From assembly GCA_041394185.1 (NCBI GenBank), contig JAWKIQ010000001.1, forward strand, positions 620,001-684,000: a stretch of DNA of 64,000 nt. The letters are read 5' to 3'. The stretch is from Acidimicrobiales bacterium. Lineage in GTDB: Bacteria; Actinomycetota; Acidimicrobiia; Acidimicrobiales; Poriferisodalaceae. Positions 43,028 to 52,128 of the stretch are shown here, piece by piece. The translations under genes and the position numbers were made by a program. How positions within the stretch are numbered: position 1 is the stretch's first letter; each line of letters starts with the position of its first letter. The notes below the pieces were generated by a model, which was not told the DNA's origin, made no database searches, and was given only the letters and a program-made list of their open reading frames with translations.

Positions 43028-43537
43028 TCAGCCGCTGCCGGGTAGTGGGCCAGGCGAAGTCCCGACGATGATCACCTGGCCGTCGACGGGGCACATCTCA
43101 TCCCGGTCGGCAACGGCGACATCTCGAGTATGGCTGACCCCGACGAGACCGCCGCCGACCTCCCAAAAGCCGAGCGGGCGATCGATGCCCCCAATAGTGG
43201 CTACGCCGTCGTGGTAGGTGGTTCCTGGTGGCATGAACAGGGCGGCTCGGGTTCCGTCGACAAGACGCATCACCAGGCATGCAGGTTCTTCGAACGTGAC
43301 CGGGCCCTGGAACAATGCCAGCATCGATTCCCGGAGCTCGTCGGGTTCGTAGGGCACCCGCGACCAAACCAGGATTCCCGCAGGCTCGAGGGCGGTCGAT
43401 GTCGGCGGCGGCTGGGCATGTGGTGCTGAAGTCGAAGTCGACGATGACGCTTCGGTTTCGACGAAGCGCGGATCGTTGCTGCACGCGGCTACGGCCAGCA
43501 CCGCGACGCCCAGCATCACCCACCGCCAGGACTGCAT
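43028..43537 (-). CDS. Small predicted lipoprotein
   Basis: A 169-residue protein with a lipoprotein signal (WVMLGVAVLAVAAC, lipobox Cys19), a Ser/Thr/Pro-rich spacer (SSSTSTSAPHAQPPPTS) and a compact C-terminal part (FMPPGTTYHDGVATIGGIDR, VIIVGTSPGPLPGSG). No family recognised. It is 6 bp downstream of the acyl-CoA synthetase gene on the same strand, so it may be co-transcribed with it. Confidence 0.75.
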   Translation of the reverse strand: MQSWRWVMLGVAVLAVAACSNDPRFVETEASSSTSTSAPHAQPPPTSTALEPAGILVWSRVPYEPDELRESMLALFQGPVTFEEPACLVMRLVDGTRAALFMPPGTTYHDGVATIGGIDRPLGFWEVGGGLVGVSHTRDVAVADRDEMCPVDGQVIIVGTSPGPLPGSG

Positions 43538-43543
43538 TTCGCT

Positions 43544-45247
43544 TCAGCCCTTCAGGTCGGCCTCGATGAACTCCATGGGGTTTCTGGGCCCCTGGCCCTG
43601 GCGCTGATTCTCTTGACCTCGCAACTCGACGCGTCTGATCTTGCCCGAGATCGTCTTGGGAAGGTCTGCGAACTCGAGCCGACGAACGAGCTTGTAGCCC
43701 GATACTCGCTCTCGCATGAACGAGAAGATCGAGGCGGCCGTGTCGGCATCGGCAGCGGCACCCTCGACCAAGATCACGTACGCCTTCGGGACGAAACCCC
43801 GCAGCTCGTCGGGCGACGGTACGACGGCGGCTTCGGCAACTGCGGGGTGTTCGATCAACACGCTTTCGAGCTCGAATGGTGAGATGCGATAGCCAGAAGC
43901 CTTGAACACGTCGTCGGCACGGCCCACGTAGGTGACGTAGCCGCTTTCGTCGCGGCTGGCGACGTCGCCGGTGTGATAGTGGCCGTCGTACATGACCTCG
44001 GCTGTCTTGTCGGGGTCGTCGGCGTAGGCCTCCATCAAGCCGACGGGTCCGTCGGCCAACACGATGCAGATCTCGCCCTCGTCGGTGTGGTCGCCGTCGA
44101 GATCCAGTAGGGCTATCGAGTAGCCGGGCAGGGGCCGCCCCATCGATCCGGGCACGACCTTGGAGCCCGGGGTGTTGCCGATCTGGGCGGTGGTTTCGGT
44201 CTGCCCATAACCGTCGCGGATCTGTATGCCCCACGCCGCCTGGACCTGGGCGATGACCTCAGGGTTCAGGGGCTCGCCCGCCGAGATGAGCTCGCGCAGC
44301 GAGGTCGTGTACGAGGCCAGGTCGGCCTGGATCAAGAACCGCCACACCGTGGGCGGCGCACACAACGTGTTGACACCCTTGTCGATCAGGACGCCCAACA
44401 CGGTCGGTGCATCGAAGCGCGTGTAGTTGTAGATGAACACACACGCCTGAGCGTTGAACGGAGCAAAGAAGCAACTCCAGGCGTGCTTGGCCCAACCCGG
44501 TGAGCTGATGGTCCAATGCACGTCGCCGGGTTGCAAGCCCAGCCAGTACATCGTCGTCAGGTGACCAACCGGATAGCTCACCTGGGTGTGGCGCACCAGC
44601 TTGGGCTTGGAGGTGGTGCCCGATGTGAAGTACTCGAGCAACGGGTCGCTGGCTTGGGTGGCCTCGGCCTTTGTGAACTGGGTGTCGAAGCCCGCCGAGT
44701 CGGCGTAGTCGACCCAGCCTTCGCCGCCACCGACCGCAATGCGTACCACCCCGCCCGTGAGCGCATCGTCCAAGTCGTCGACCGCGCCTCTGGCGCTCTG
44801 GTTGGTGACCACCATCGAGGCTCCGCCGCGCTCGAACCTGTCGGCGAGGTCTGGGCCCGCCAGCAGGGTTGTGGCAGGAATCACGACCGCGCCTATGCGG
44901 ATGGCGGCCAGCATCGTCTCCCATAGGGCTGTCTCGTTGCCCAGCATCACCAGCACGCGGTCGCCGCGCTTGAGGCCGTTGGCGACCAGCATGTTGGCGA
45001 CCTGACGGCTTCGAGCCGCCAACTGGTCGTAGGTCAAGATCGCCTCGGTGCCGTCCTCTTCCACCAGGTGCAGGGCGCGGCTGTCGTTGCCCGCCGCCAT
45101 CGGGTCGAAGTAGTCGTCGGCCCAGTTGAAGCCGGGCCCGACATCGGGCCAGCTGAACCCTGCTACCGCGGCCTCGTAGTCGGTGCGGTTGGCGAGGAGG
45201 AAGTCGCGAGCCTCGAGGAATGCGGTGTTGATGGGTGCCCCGTTCAT
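43544..45247 (-). CDS. Acyl-CoA synthetase (acetyl/medium-chain acyl-CoA synthetase-like)
   Basis: A 567-residue adenylate-forming enzyme: YFTSGTTSKPKLVRHTQVSY as P-loop, DGYGQTETTAQIGN, YHTGDVASRDESGYVTYVGR and the C-terminal catalytic Lys in LPKTISGKIRRVELR. The N-terminal FNWADDYFD is typical of the acetyl-/medium-chain acyl-CoA synthetase branch. The gene is divergent from the ArsR-type regulator, whose start lies 64 bp away, so that regulator may control it. Confidence 0.92.
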   Translation of the reverse strand: MNGAPINTAFLEARDFLLANRTDYEAAVAGFSWPDVGPGFNWADDYFDPMAAGNDSRALHLVEEDGTEAILTYDQLAARSRQVANMLVANGLKRGDRVLVMLGNETALWETMLAAIRIGAVVIPATTLLAGPDLADRFERGGASMVVTNQSARGAVDDLDDALTGGVVRIAVGGGEGWVDYADSAGFDTQFTKAEATQASDPLLEYFTSGTTSKPKLVRHTQVSYPVGHLTTMYWLGLQPGDVHWTISSPGWAKHAWSCFFAPFNAQACVFIYNYTRFDAPTVLGVLIDKGVNTLCAPPTVWRFLIQADLASYTTSLRELISAGEPLNPEVIAQVQAAWGIQIRDGYGQTETTAQIGNTPGSKVVPGSMGRPLPGYSIALLDLDGDHTDEGEICIVLADGPVGLMEAYADDPDKTAEVMYDGHYHTGDVASRDESGYVTYVGRADDVFKASGYRISPFELESVLIEHPAVAEAAVVPSPDELRGFVPKAYVILVEGAAADADTAASIFSFMRERVSGYKLVRRLEFADLPKTISGKIRRVELRGQENQRQGQGPRNPMEFIEADLKG

Positions 45248-45310
45248 GGCCCAAGCATTGCAGAACGCCGAAGTCTGGACAGATACATGCGTAACTGCTT
45301 ATATATCGCC

Positions 45311-45649
45311 ATGGAAGGTTCGCCTCACCATCTCGACGACCAGTTCAAGGCGCTGGCCAGCCCGGTGCGTCGGCGGCTGCTTCGTCTGGTGCGCGACGAG
45401 GAACGTTCGGTCAACCAGCTGGCCCAGTCGTTGGGTGCGAGCCAGCCGGCCACCAGCCAGCACCTGGCGGTTCTGCGCGATGCCGGGTTGGTCTCGGTGC
45501 GCTCGCACGGACGAAGCCGCCTGTATCGGGCCGACCACGTTCAGCTCGAAGCGGCTCGCCGGTTCTTCGACGACTACTGGTCTTCCGCTCTCGACCGCCT
45601 GGCCGAGGCCGCCCAGTCGGCCGCTGCGCGCAGAAGGACGGCCTCGTGA
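45311..45649 (+). CDS. ArsR-family transcriptional regulator
   Basis: A 112-residue winged-helix regulator: LDDQFKALASPVRRRLLRLV, SVNQLAQSLGASQPATSQHL and VLRDAGLVSVRSHGRSRLY. The cysteine metal box of ArsR/SmtB sensors is absent, as usual for the subgroup found next to SRPBCC proteins. ATG at 45311 matches the family start; an ATG at 45287 would add eight residues and run into the likely promoter (CTTATATAT). It overlaps the SRPBCC gene by 4 bp. Confidence 0.88.
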   Translation: MEGSPHHLDDQFKALASPVRRRLLRLVRDEERSVNQLAQSLGASQPATSQHLAVLRDAGLVSVRSHGRSRLYRADHVQLEAARRFFDDYWSSALDRLAEAAQSAAARRRTAS

Positions 45650-46065
45650 ACATCGCAACCTGTGATCGCATCATCGACGCCCCTGTCGACGTCGTGTGGA
45701 GCCTGGTCAGCAGCGCCGACGGTCTAAACGACTGGATGTCGGTGGAGGCACAAGTCGATCTGCGGCCCGGTGGTGTCATCACCTGGACCCACCAAAACGG
45801 GGCGGTCGTCGCCGGCGAGATAGTCGAGGTCGTGCCGATGCGCAGGCTGGTGTTCACCTACGGGTGGGCCAAGGGCGGCTTCCCGATCGAACCCGGCTCC
45901 ACGACGGTGAGGCTCGAGCTGGAGGCCCGCGGAGACTCGACGTTGGTGACGGTGGTCCACGACGGATTCGACTCCGACGAGTTGGCCGCCACCCACACGG
46001 GCGGGTGGAGCCACTTCGTCGGCGAACTGGACCGCGCCGCCAGATCGAAAGGGGCCCGCCCATGA
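45646..46065 (+). CDS. SRPBCC (AHSA1/START-like) domain protein
   Basis: A 139-residue SRPBCC protein: DRIIDAPVDVVWSLVSSADG, a WTHQNGAVVAGEIVEVVPMR strand pair, LVFTYGWAKGGFPIEPGST and the C-terminal helix GGWSHFVGELDRAARS. These helix-grip proteins bind hydrophobic ligands. The GTG start overlaps the ArsR stop (GTGA), the standard ArsR-SRPBCC pairing of actinobacteria. Confidence 0.88.
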   Translation: MNIATCDRIIDAPVDVVWSLVSSADGLNDWMSVEAQVDLRPGGVITWTHQNGAVVAGEIVEVVPMRRLVFTYGWAKGGFPIEPGSTTVRLELEARGDSTLVTVVHDGFDSDELAATHTGGWSHFVGELDRAARSKGARP

Positions 46066-46748
46066 CACAACCGACAGATGAGTTCGAGGGCTTCGACCCT
46101 CGAGCGCTGGCGCTGCTGGCGCAGATGCCCGCCTGGGACAAGGACCAATACCAACAGCACAGACCACTGTTGGCCCAGGGCGTGACCGCGCCGGGCCTGG
46201 CTCTGATCTCGACCATCGCGCAGAGCCTCGACCCCGAGCTGACGGTCACGGCGCGCGGCTCGGTGTCGCCACTGCACACCGACCTGCGGTTTGCCAAGCC
46301 GGGTGCGCCCAAATACAAGGACCACCTGCTGCTGACCTGCTGGCACGGCGCGGACAAGAGACAGGCGCCCATCCTGTGGCTGCGCATCGACGCCAAGCGG
46401 GCCGGCTTTGCCAGCGGCATCGCCTTTACGCCCGCCGTTCGCGATCTCTGGCGGCACGCCATCGCATCCAACGCCGGGCAACAACTGGACGAACACCTGC
46501 GTCGACTGATCGACGAACGTGGCGCAGAGATCGCAGGCGACACCCTGGCCAACGTGCCCAAGCCCTATCCGGCCGATCACCCGCGCGGCGACCTCCTTCG
46601 ACTCAAGGGGTTCCAGGTGAGGTTCATCGAACCCCTGCCGACCTCGGTCGGTGATGCCGAGTTCGCCCGGTGGTGCGTCGAACGTTTCGAAGACCTGCAG
46701 CCCGTTCACGACTGGCTGCACGCCAACCTGTGCGGAGGTGCCGAATGA
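46062..46748 (+). CDS. DUF2461-like protein
   Basis: A 228-residue cytosolic protein that recalls DUF2461: FEGFDPRALALLAQM near the N terminus, SPLHTDLRFAKPGAPKYKDH in the middle and a C-terminal NVPKPYPADHPRGDLLRLKG block. No enzymatic motif is visible. Overlaps both neighbours by 4 nt (ATGA). Function unknown; co-translation with an SRPBCC and a YjbR/TfoX-like protein suggests a small shared module. Confidence 0.7.
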   Translation: MTQPTDEFEGFDPRALALLAQMPAWDKDQYQQHRPLLAQGVTAPGLALISTIAQSLDPELTVTARGSVSPLHTDLRFAKPGAPKYKDHLLLTCWHGADKRQAPILWLRIDAKRAGFASGIAFTPAVRDLWRHAIASNAGQQLDEHLRRLIDERGAEIAGDTLANVPKPYPADHPRGDLLRLKGFQVRFIEPLPTSVGDAEFARWCVERFEDLQPVHDWLHANLCGGAE

Positions 46749-47086
46749 GAGAAGCCGAAGGCGAAGCCAACGACACGTTCTGGGACCTCATAGACGAGCT
46801 GAGGTTCGAGGATCCCAGGGTCGAGGAGGGCACCATCATGGGCGGCAGGTGCGCCCGGGTGTCTGGCGAGTTCCTCGGACTGTGCGACTACAAAGGGTCG
46901 GGCCTGGTGGTGAAGTTGCCACGAGAACGCGTAGACGAGTTGATAGCGCAGGGCATCGGACGCCCATTCGCACCGGCAAAAAAGGTGTTCCGGGAGTGGG
47001 TTGCAGTACCAGAAATCGACCCTGACCTCTGGAAGGCGCTGCTGCTGGAGGGCGTCGCTTTTGTTGCGCCCCGACAGAGCCGATAG
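46745..47086 (+). CDS. TfoX-N/YjbR-like small protein
   Basis: A 113-residue protein with TIMGGRCARVSGEFLGLCDY, GSGLVVKLPRERVDELIAQG and FREWVAVPE, resembling the TfoX N-terminal/MmcQ-YjbR fold often found beside SRPBCC proteins. It ends the four-gene operon; a GC hairpin begins at its stop codon. Confidence 0.7.
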   Translation: MREAEGEANDTFWDLIDELRFEDPRVEEGTIMGGRCARVSGEFLGLCDYKGSGLVVKLPRERVDELIAQGIGRPFAPAKKVFREWVAVPEIDPDLWKALLLEGVAFVAPRQSR

Positions 47087-47103
47087 CGCCTGCGCATTGG
47101 CGC
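47086..47103. terminator. GC hairpin between convergent genes
   Basis: GCGCC-TGCGCATT-GGCGC forms a 5-bp stem lying exactly between the stop codons of two convergent genes. No U tract; a possible two-way terminator. Confidence 0.35.
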
Positions 47104-47104
47104 G

Positions 47105-47818
47105 TTAGTTGACCGACACCCACAACGAGCGAGAGCGGGCCACGCAGTTGCCGTTTCGGTCGAAAGCGGCCGATGCGGCTGTGCGCTTGCGGCCGTCCCA
47201 TTCGGCCACCCCATCGCCCTCCCATCCAACGAGGGCATAGGTCTCGCCGATCCTGATCGGCTCGAGCACCTCCACTGCCAACTGGACGGTGAACGCGACG
47301 CGGGTGCCGCCTGCGGTGCAGGCATACCAGGCCGCGGTGCAGTCGACAGCAGCCCACACCGCGGCATGGTCGACCGTTCCGTCTCCGATGTCGAAACGTG
47401 CGGGCGGAGTCCAGTCGGTGGCATAGCGGCCGTCGGCGATGCTCCACGCGTGCACACACATCGAATCGTGCTGCAGGCCACACGAGAAGCAGTAGGGGAC
47501 AGGGTGGTCGTCTGGCCCGAACGGGAACCGGCTCCTGGCCTCGCCGGCTTCGTCGATCGATACCGGCGCGGTGTCGGGAAAGTGTGGTTCCCATGGCTCG
47601 GCTTCCAGGACCACCACCGGGGTGTCGCCGGATGCATAGACCAGGTCGACCTTGCCGTGCTTGTGCTCGGTCCACATCTCGGTCTCGAGCGGTATCGGTG
47701 CCCTGATCGCAATGGTCGCGGACCCTTCGCACTCTCGGGCCAGCAGGGCAGAGGTCCATCCCCCCTGCCCCGAACCCGTCGGACCCTGGAAATAGCTGTC
47801 GAGTGTGATCGTGGGCAT
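47105..47818 (-). CDS. Hotdog-fold (thioesterase-like) protein
   Basis: A 237-residue cytosolic protein. The C-terminal half (DHAAVWAAVDCTAAWYACTA, VAFTVQLAVEVLEPIRIGET, RSRSLWVSVN) fits a hotdog thioesterase/dehydratase-like fold of the PaaI type. The middle holds FSCGLQHDSMCVH, a Cys/His pattern common in such actinobacterial proteins. No operon partner; the start was set at the ATG before TITLDSYFQGP. Acyl-CoA binding or hydrolysis is a likely but unproven role. Confidence 0.65.
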   Translation of the reverse strand: MPTITLDSYFQGPTGSGQGGWTSALLARECEGSATIAIRAPIPLETEMWTEHKHGKVDLVYASGDTPVVVLEAEPWEPHFPDTAPVSIDEAGEARSRFPFGPDDHPVPYCFSCGLQHDSMCVHAWSIADGRYATDWTPPARFDIGDGTVDHAAVWAAVDCTAAWYACTAGGTRVAFTVQLAVEVLEPIRIGETYALVGWEGDGVAEWDGRKRTAASAAFDRNGNCVARSRSLWVSVN

Positions 47819-47863
47819 CGCTGAATCGTAGGCCGCGGCGACGCGTGCGTAATGTGATGCCCC

Positions 47864-49090
47864 ATGCGCACAATCGTCAACAACGCAACTGTCTTGGACA
47901 CCACGTCCATGAGCTACAGGCCCGACCAGACGGTTGTCATCGATGACGGCATCATCGTGCAGGTCGACTCGTCCGCAGCCACCGGCGCCGACGTCGAGCT
48001 CGATGCCGCCGGGGCCTACGTCGTACCGGGTCTGATCGACGGTCACGTGCACTTCAGGCTCGCCACGCTGAACTTCCAGCGGTTGTCGGTGATGAGTGAG
48101 GTCGAGTTCGGCATCGTCATGGCACGGCTGGCCCGCCAGACGGTCGAGCGAGGTTTCACAACGGTTCGCGACCTGGGTGGCGACCTCTTCGGGCTGATCC
48201 GTGCCATACGGTCACGAGAGGCTCTGGGTCCGCGCATCGTCACCGCCGGGCGCATGATCAGCCAGACGGGCGGCCACGGCGACACCGAGGGAGGCCATTT
48301 GGAGATGGCCTCGTGCGGTTGCAGCCTCCGGTCGAACAACTTCAGCGTGGTCGCCGATGGTGCCGAGGCCGTTCGCAAGGCGGCCCGCCACAACCTGCGC
48401 GACGGCAGCGACTTCCTCAAGATCCACGTATCGGGCGGCGTTGCCACACCCATGGACCCCCTCGACAGCGTGCAATACACCCACGAAGAGATCAGCGCCG
48501 CCGTCGTCGAGGCCGCTCACCGTCGCACCTATGTCGCCGCCCACGCCTACATTCCCGAGTCGATCCTGATGGCCGTCGAGTCGGGCGTGCACAGCATCGA
48601 ACACGGGAACATGATCGACGAGGCGGCCGCCATGGCCATCGCCGACGCGGGCTCTGTGCTGGTGCCGACCCTGGTGGCGTATCACGGCATGGCCGAACTC
48701 GGCGAGAAGCTGGGTTTTCCCAAGACCAACCAGGACAAGAACGCCCGCGTGCTGGAGGCCGGCCTGCGCTCGCTCGAGATCGCCAAGAACGCCGGGGTCA
48801 CGATGGCGTACGGCACCGACCTCATCGGCGAGTCGCAGTGGATGCAGAACCGCGAACTGACCATCCGCTCGGAGGTGCTGTCGACGGCCGAGATCTTGGA
48901 GGCGATGTGGGTCAACACCCCGGCGCTGTGTCACATGCAGGGCCGTATCGGGGTGGTCGCAGAGGGCGCGTTCGGTGATCTGGTGATCTCCAGGGTCGAT
49001 CCGCTCGAGGACATCGTCGCCTTCGCCGACCCGGCCAGCGCGTTCAGCCACGTGCTGAAGGGTGGCGAGGTGGTAGTCGACCGCAGTTGA
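47864..49090 (+). CDS. Amidohydrolase of the Xaa-Pro/Xaa-Arg dipeptidase-imidazolonepropionase type
   Basis: A 408-residue amidohydrolase with a dinuclear metal site: LIDGHVHFRL (HxH), the candidate carboxylated lysine in DFLKIHVSGGV, AAHAYIPESI and SIEHGNMID for the two further His, and AYGTDLIGE for the Asp. This pattern matches prolidase-like amidohydrolases that cleave dipeptides or N-acyl amino acids. It begins 46 bp from the divergent hotdog gene and is followed by two more hydrolases on the same strand. Confidence 0.87.
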   Translation: MRTIVNNATVLDTTSMSYRPDQTVVIDDGIIVQVDSSAATGADVELDAAGAYVVPGLIDGHVHFRLATLNFQRLSVMSEVEFGIVMARLARQTVERGFTTVRDLGGDLFGLIRAIRSREALGPRIVTAGRMISQTGGHGDTEGGHLEMASCGCSLRSNNFSVVADGAEAVRKAARHNLRDGSDFLKIHVSGGVATPMDPLDSVQYTHEEISAAVVEAAHRRTYVAAHAYIPESILMAVESGVHSIEHGNMIDEAAAMAIADAGSVLVPTLVAYHGMAELGEKLGFPKTNQDKNARVLEAGLRSLEIAKNAGVTMAYGTDLIGESQWMQNRELTIRSEVLSTAEILEAMWVNTPALCHMQGRIGVVAEGAFGDLVISRVDPLEDIVAFADPASAFSHVLKGGEVVVDRS

Positions 49091-49129
49091 TCGCTACTGT
49101 CGTGGCCAGGGGAAACCAGGGGGCATGAC

Positions 49130-50278
49130 ATGCACGTCGATCATCCGATCATCTCGGCCGACTCTCACATCACCGAAGCGCCCGACACCTACAGCGCCTA
49201 CATCGATCCGAAGTTCCGTGATGTTGCGCCCAGGGTCGTCGAGACCGAAGACCGCGGCGATGTCTATGTCATCGACGGGATGAAGAGCACGGTTCCCATG
49301 GGTCTTGTCGCCGCTGCCGGCCTGCCCTGGGATCAGCTGAACACCAAGGCCAAGTACGCCGATCTGCACCGCAGCGGTTACGACTCGTCGGCCCGCATCG
49401 CCGACCAGAACCGCGACGGCGTGTCTGCCGAGATCATCTACCCGTCGGTGGGAATGATCCTGTGCAACCACCCAGACTTCGAGTACAAGACCGCGGCTAT
49501 GGCCGCGTACAACCGGTGGATCGCCCAGTACTGCGCTATAGACACCAACCGGCTTCTGGCATTGGGGCAGACCTCGATGAGCTCGCCCGAGCAGGGCATC
49601 GCCGACCTCGAAGAGATGAAGGCGATGGGCATGCGCGGCGTGATGATGCCTGGCGAGCCCAAGGTCGAAGACTACGACTCGCCCATCTACGACGAGTTCT
49701 GGCAGGCGTGCGTCGACCTGGGTCTGGTGCCAAGCTTCCACATCCTGACCGGCCGGTCCGACAACCTTTCGTCCAAGCCTCGCGGGCCCAAGATGAACTC
49801 GTTCCTGTCGATCATCCGCGGCGTTCAGGACGTCATGGGCATGCTGGTGCTGGGCGGGGTGTTCGAGCGAGTTCCGGCGTTGAAGGTCGTGTGCGTCGAA
49901 GCCGACGCCGGGTGGGTGCCCCACTACACGTACCGGATGGACCACGCTTTCAAGCGCCACCGCGCCTGGCTGACAGCCCCGATCCAGCGGATGCCGTCGG
50001 AGTACTTCGACGAGCACATCTACCTGACGTTCCAGGACGACTTCGTCGCATTCCGCAACGCCGACCAGATGAACTGGCGGCGGTTGTGCTGGGCCAACGA
50101 CTTCCCGCACTCGGACAGCACGTGGCCGTGGAGCCAGGAGATGCTGGCCGAGCAGACCGCACATCTGTCGAGCGAGCAGGTCAGGGGCATGTTGTGCGAC
50201 AACATCGCAGAGCTGTACGGGATAGACACCTCGGTGCTGCCCGTCGGTGGAGACACCCTCGCCGCGGCCGCGGCCTGA
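49130..50278 (+). CDS. Amidohydrolase family 2 (ACMSD-like TIM-barrel) metal-dependent hydrolase
   Basis: A 382-residue amidohydrolase-2 protein: ISADSHITEAPDTYSAYIDP at the N terminus, NRDGVSAEIIYPSVG, RWIAQYCAIDTNRLLALG, LGLVPSFHILTG and the C-terminal CWANDFPHSDSTWPWS holding the conserved Asp/His. The N-terminal DSH replaces the more common DxHxH. Relatives are decarboxylases or hydrolases of ring-cleavage products. It lies 39 bp after the previous amidohydrolase and is probably in the same operon. Confidence 0.87.
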   Translation: MHVDHPIISADSHITEAPDTYSAYIDPKFRDVAPRVVETEDRGDVYVIDGMKSTVPMGLVAAAGLPWDQLNTKAKYADLHRSGYDSSARIADQNRDGVSAEIIYPSVGMILCNHPDFEYKTAAMAAYNRWIAQYCAIDTNRLLALGQTSMSSPEQGIADLEEMKAMGMRGVMMPGEPKVEDYDSPIYDEFWQACVDLGLVPSFHILTGRSDNLSSKPRGPKMNSFLSIIRGVQDVMGMLVLGGVFERVPALKVVCVEADAGWVPHYTYRMDHAFKRHRAWLTAPIQRMPSEYFDEHIYLTFQDDFVAFRNADQMNWRRLCWANDFPHSDSTWPWSQEMLAEQTAHLSSEQVRGMLCDNIAELYGIDTSVLPVGGDTLAAAAA

Positions 50279-50297
50279 CCCAACGGAAAGCACAACG

Positions 50298-51206
50298 ATG
50301 ACCGAACCGATTCGTGTCCTGCAGTTGTCCGATACCCACTTCCTCGCCGAGGGCGCAGAGGCCGAGGGGGGTTTCGCCTACGACACGTCCGAGGCGTTCG
50401 ACGCAGTGTTCGAGCACTGCGGTGCCAACGCCGGCGGGGCCGACATGGTGGTGGTCACCGGTGATATCGCCGATCACGGCGAGCCAGACGAATACCGCCT
50501 GGCCGCCAGCGCCTTCGCCCGGTTCGAGGTGCCGGTGAACGTGTGCCCGGGCAACCACGACTTCGACGCCCCATTCACCGTGGGGGTGGCCAGGCCGGGC
50601 GTCAGCACGTCACGGGTGGTCGAGGCCGGCCCGTGGGCGTTCGTGTTCGTCGACTCGAACGCGGGCGGCATGATCGTCGACGAAACCGGCCGCACAATCG
50701 ACCCCTCAGACGGATCGCGGCTGCACCGAAACGGGACCTTGGGCATGCGCGAAGCGGCGTGGATCCGAGATGTGTGCGCCAGAACCGCGGCCCAGCACGT
50801 GTTCGTGTGGGTGCACCATCCGCCCGCACCGCGGCTTCAGCTGAGCTTCGACGCCGATTATGCGGCCGAGTGGGCGGCCACGATGGCCGGCCTGCCCAAG
50901 CTGCGTGGCATCGGGGGAGGGCACACACACGTCCCCGACGTGTACGACTTCCACGACGTACCGGTGTTCGTAGCCCCGTCGCTGAAGCACTGTTTCGATC
51001 TCGACGCCCAGACCTGGTTGCCGCCCGGCTATAGGACCTACGAGTTCGGTGCGGACGGGTCGGTCACCAGCGACCTGCACCTGATCGACGACGACCGCTG
51101 GCCTCGCCGGCCGTTGGGGCGGGCGCTCATCTCGCTGTTCCGCGGTGAGCTGACCTATGACGACCTGGCCGAGATAGCGGCCCGTCGCGCGCAGCAGGGA
51201 TCCTGA
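50298..51206 (+). CDS. Metallophosphoesterase (CpdA-like)
   Basis: A 302-residue calcineurin-type phosphoesterase with all five metal motifs: QLSDTHF, VTGDIADHG, PGNHD, WVHHPPAP and GGGHTHVP. The family includes cAMP phosphodiesterase CpdA and related diesterases. A GGAAAG sequence precedes the ATG at a good distance. It follows the amidohydrolase by 19 bp and may be co-transcribed. Confidence 0.9.
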   Translation: MTEPIRVLQLSDTHFLAEGAEAEGGFAYDTSEAFDAVFEHCGANAGGADMVVVTGDIADHGEPDEYRLAASAFARFEVPVNVCPGNHDFDAPFTVGVARPGVSTSRVVEAGPWAFVFVDSNAGGMIVDETGRTIDPSDGSRLHRNGTLGMREAAWIRDVCARTAAQHVFVWVHHPPAPRLQLSFDADYAAEWAATMAGLPKLRGIGGGHTHVPDVYDFHDVPVFVAPSLKHCFDLDAQTWLPPGYRTYEFGADGSVTSDLHLIDDDRWPRRPLGRALISLFRGELTYDDLAEIAARRAQQGS

Positions 51207-51242
51207 CCAGAACCACGACGGCCCGGGGGCCACTCGCGCGGC

Positions 51243-52088
51243 TCAGGCAGACAGGTGCAGGCGAGCCTGTTCGGAGCCGGTCGCCAGGAATCGGCGAATT
51301 ACCCCGGCCATTTCTTCGGCCCTGGTGAAAAGGAACAGGTGGCCACCGCCTTCGACCCGGTGCAGGCGGCCGTCTGGAATCTGCCTGGCCATGACCTCGG
51401 CGTTGAAGAGCGGAATGATCGGATCGTCGTCGCCGGCCAGCACCAGGGTCCGGTGCTTGATTCGGTGGAGCCACGGCAGGCTGCTCCAGCGCCGCAGGGC
51501 TGCGAGTTGGTACAGGTAGCCCAGCTGGGTGGGCGGCTTCGATTCGCGCAACCTGGCGTGCTCGTCGAGCAGGTCGGGATGATCCTTGATGGCACCGCCG
51601 TAAAGGGTGGGAGCCACACGGCGCAGATAGTCGGGCGAGTAGTACCTGACCGGCGACATCAGTATCGATATGGCCGCAGGACGGCCGGGCACAGAGGTCC
51701 AGCCCATCATCGTTGCCGCCAGGATCAGGCGGTTGACCCTGCGGGGATGCCTACGCGTCAGTTCCTGGGCCAGGGCACCGCCCCACGACAGCCCCAGCAC
51801 GTCGACCCGCTCGTGGCCGAGTTCTACGATCAGCCCCGCAACGAGGTCGGCGAGCCCCCTCATCGATCTGGGGTACAGCGGTGTGGGGCTGTCGCCCACG
51901 CCGGGGGCATCGAAGGCGATGGTCTCGCGGTCGGTCAGGTGCCGTCTCAACGGCTCGAAGAGTTCGCCGGTGGCCCCGATGCCGTTGATGAGCAGCAGTG
52001 GTCGTCCGGCACCGCGGTTCTCGACCATCACCCGTATTCGCTGACCGCCGACCGTGACGGCCGACGAACGGAGGCTCAGGTCGCTCAT
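51243..52088 (-). CDS. phaZ: Intracellular poly(3-hydroxyalkanoate) depolymerase
   Basis: A 281-residue alpha/beta hydrolase that matches medium-chain-type intracellular PhaZ closely: LLLINGIGATGELFEPL, IAFDAPGVGDSPTP, the nucleophile elbow GLSWGGALAQELTRRHP, APTLYGGAIKDHPDL, LVLAGDDDPIIPLFNAEVMA (Asp) and EGGGHLFLFTRAEEM (His). It releases hydroxyacyl monomers from storage granules. It lies 40 bp downstream of phaC on the same strand, forming a make-and-break operon for PHA. Confidence 0.9.
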   Translation of the reverse strand: MSDLSLRSSAVTVGGQRIRVMVENRGAGRPLLLINGIGATGELFEPLRRHLTDRETIAFDAPGVGDSPTPLYPRSMRGLADLVAGLIVELGHERVDVLGLSWGGALAQELTRRHPRRVNRLILAATMMGWTSVPGRPAAISILMSPVRYYSPDYLRRVAPTLYGGAIKDHPDLLDEHARLRESKPPTQLGYLYQLAALRRWSSLPWLHRIKHRTLVLAGDDDPIIPLFNAEVMARQIPDGRLHRVEGGGHLFLFTRAEEMAGVIRRFLATGSEQARLHLSA

Positions 52089-52128
52089 GAGTGCAAGGTT
52101 GGTGCGTAGTTGCGCCCGGTGGCAACTC

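Noticed and set aside
51243..52088. Generic esterase or lactonase for the gene after phaC
   Set aside because: The whole sequence follows medium-chain intracellular PhaZ, including NGIGA, GVGDSPTP, APTLYGG and DDDPIIPL, and it adjoins phaC.
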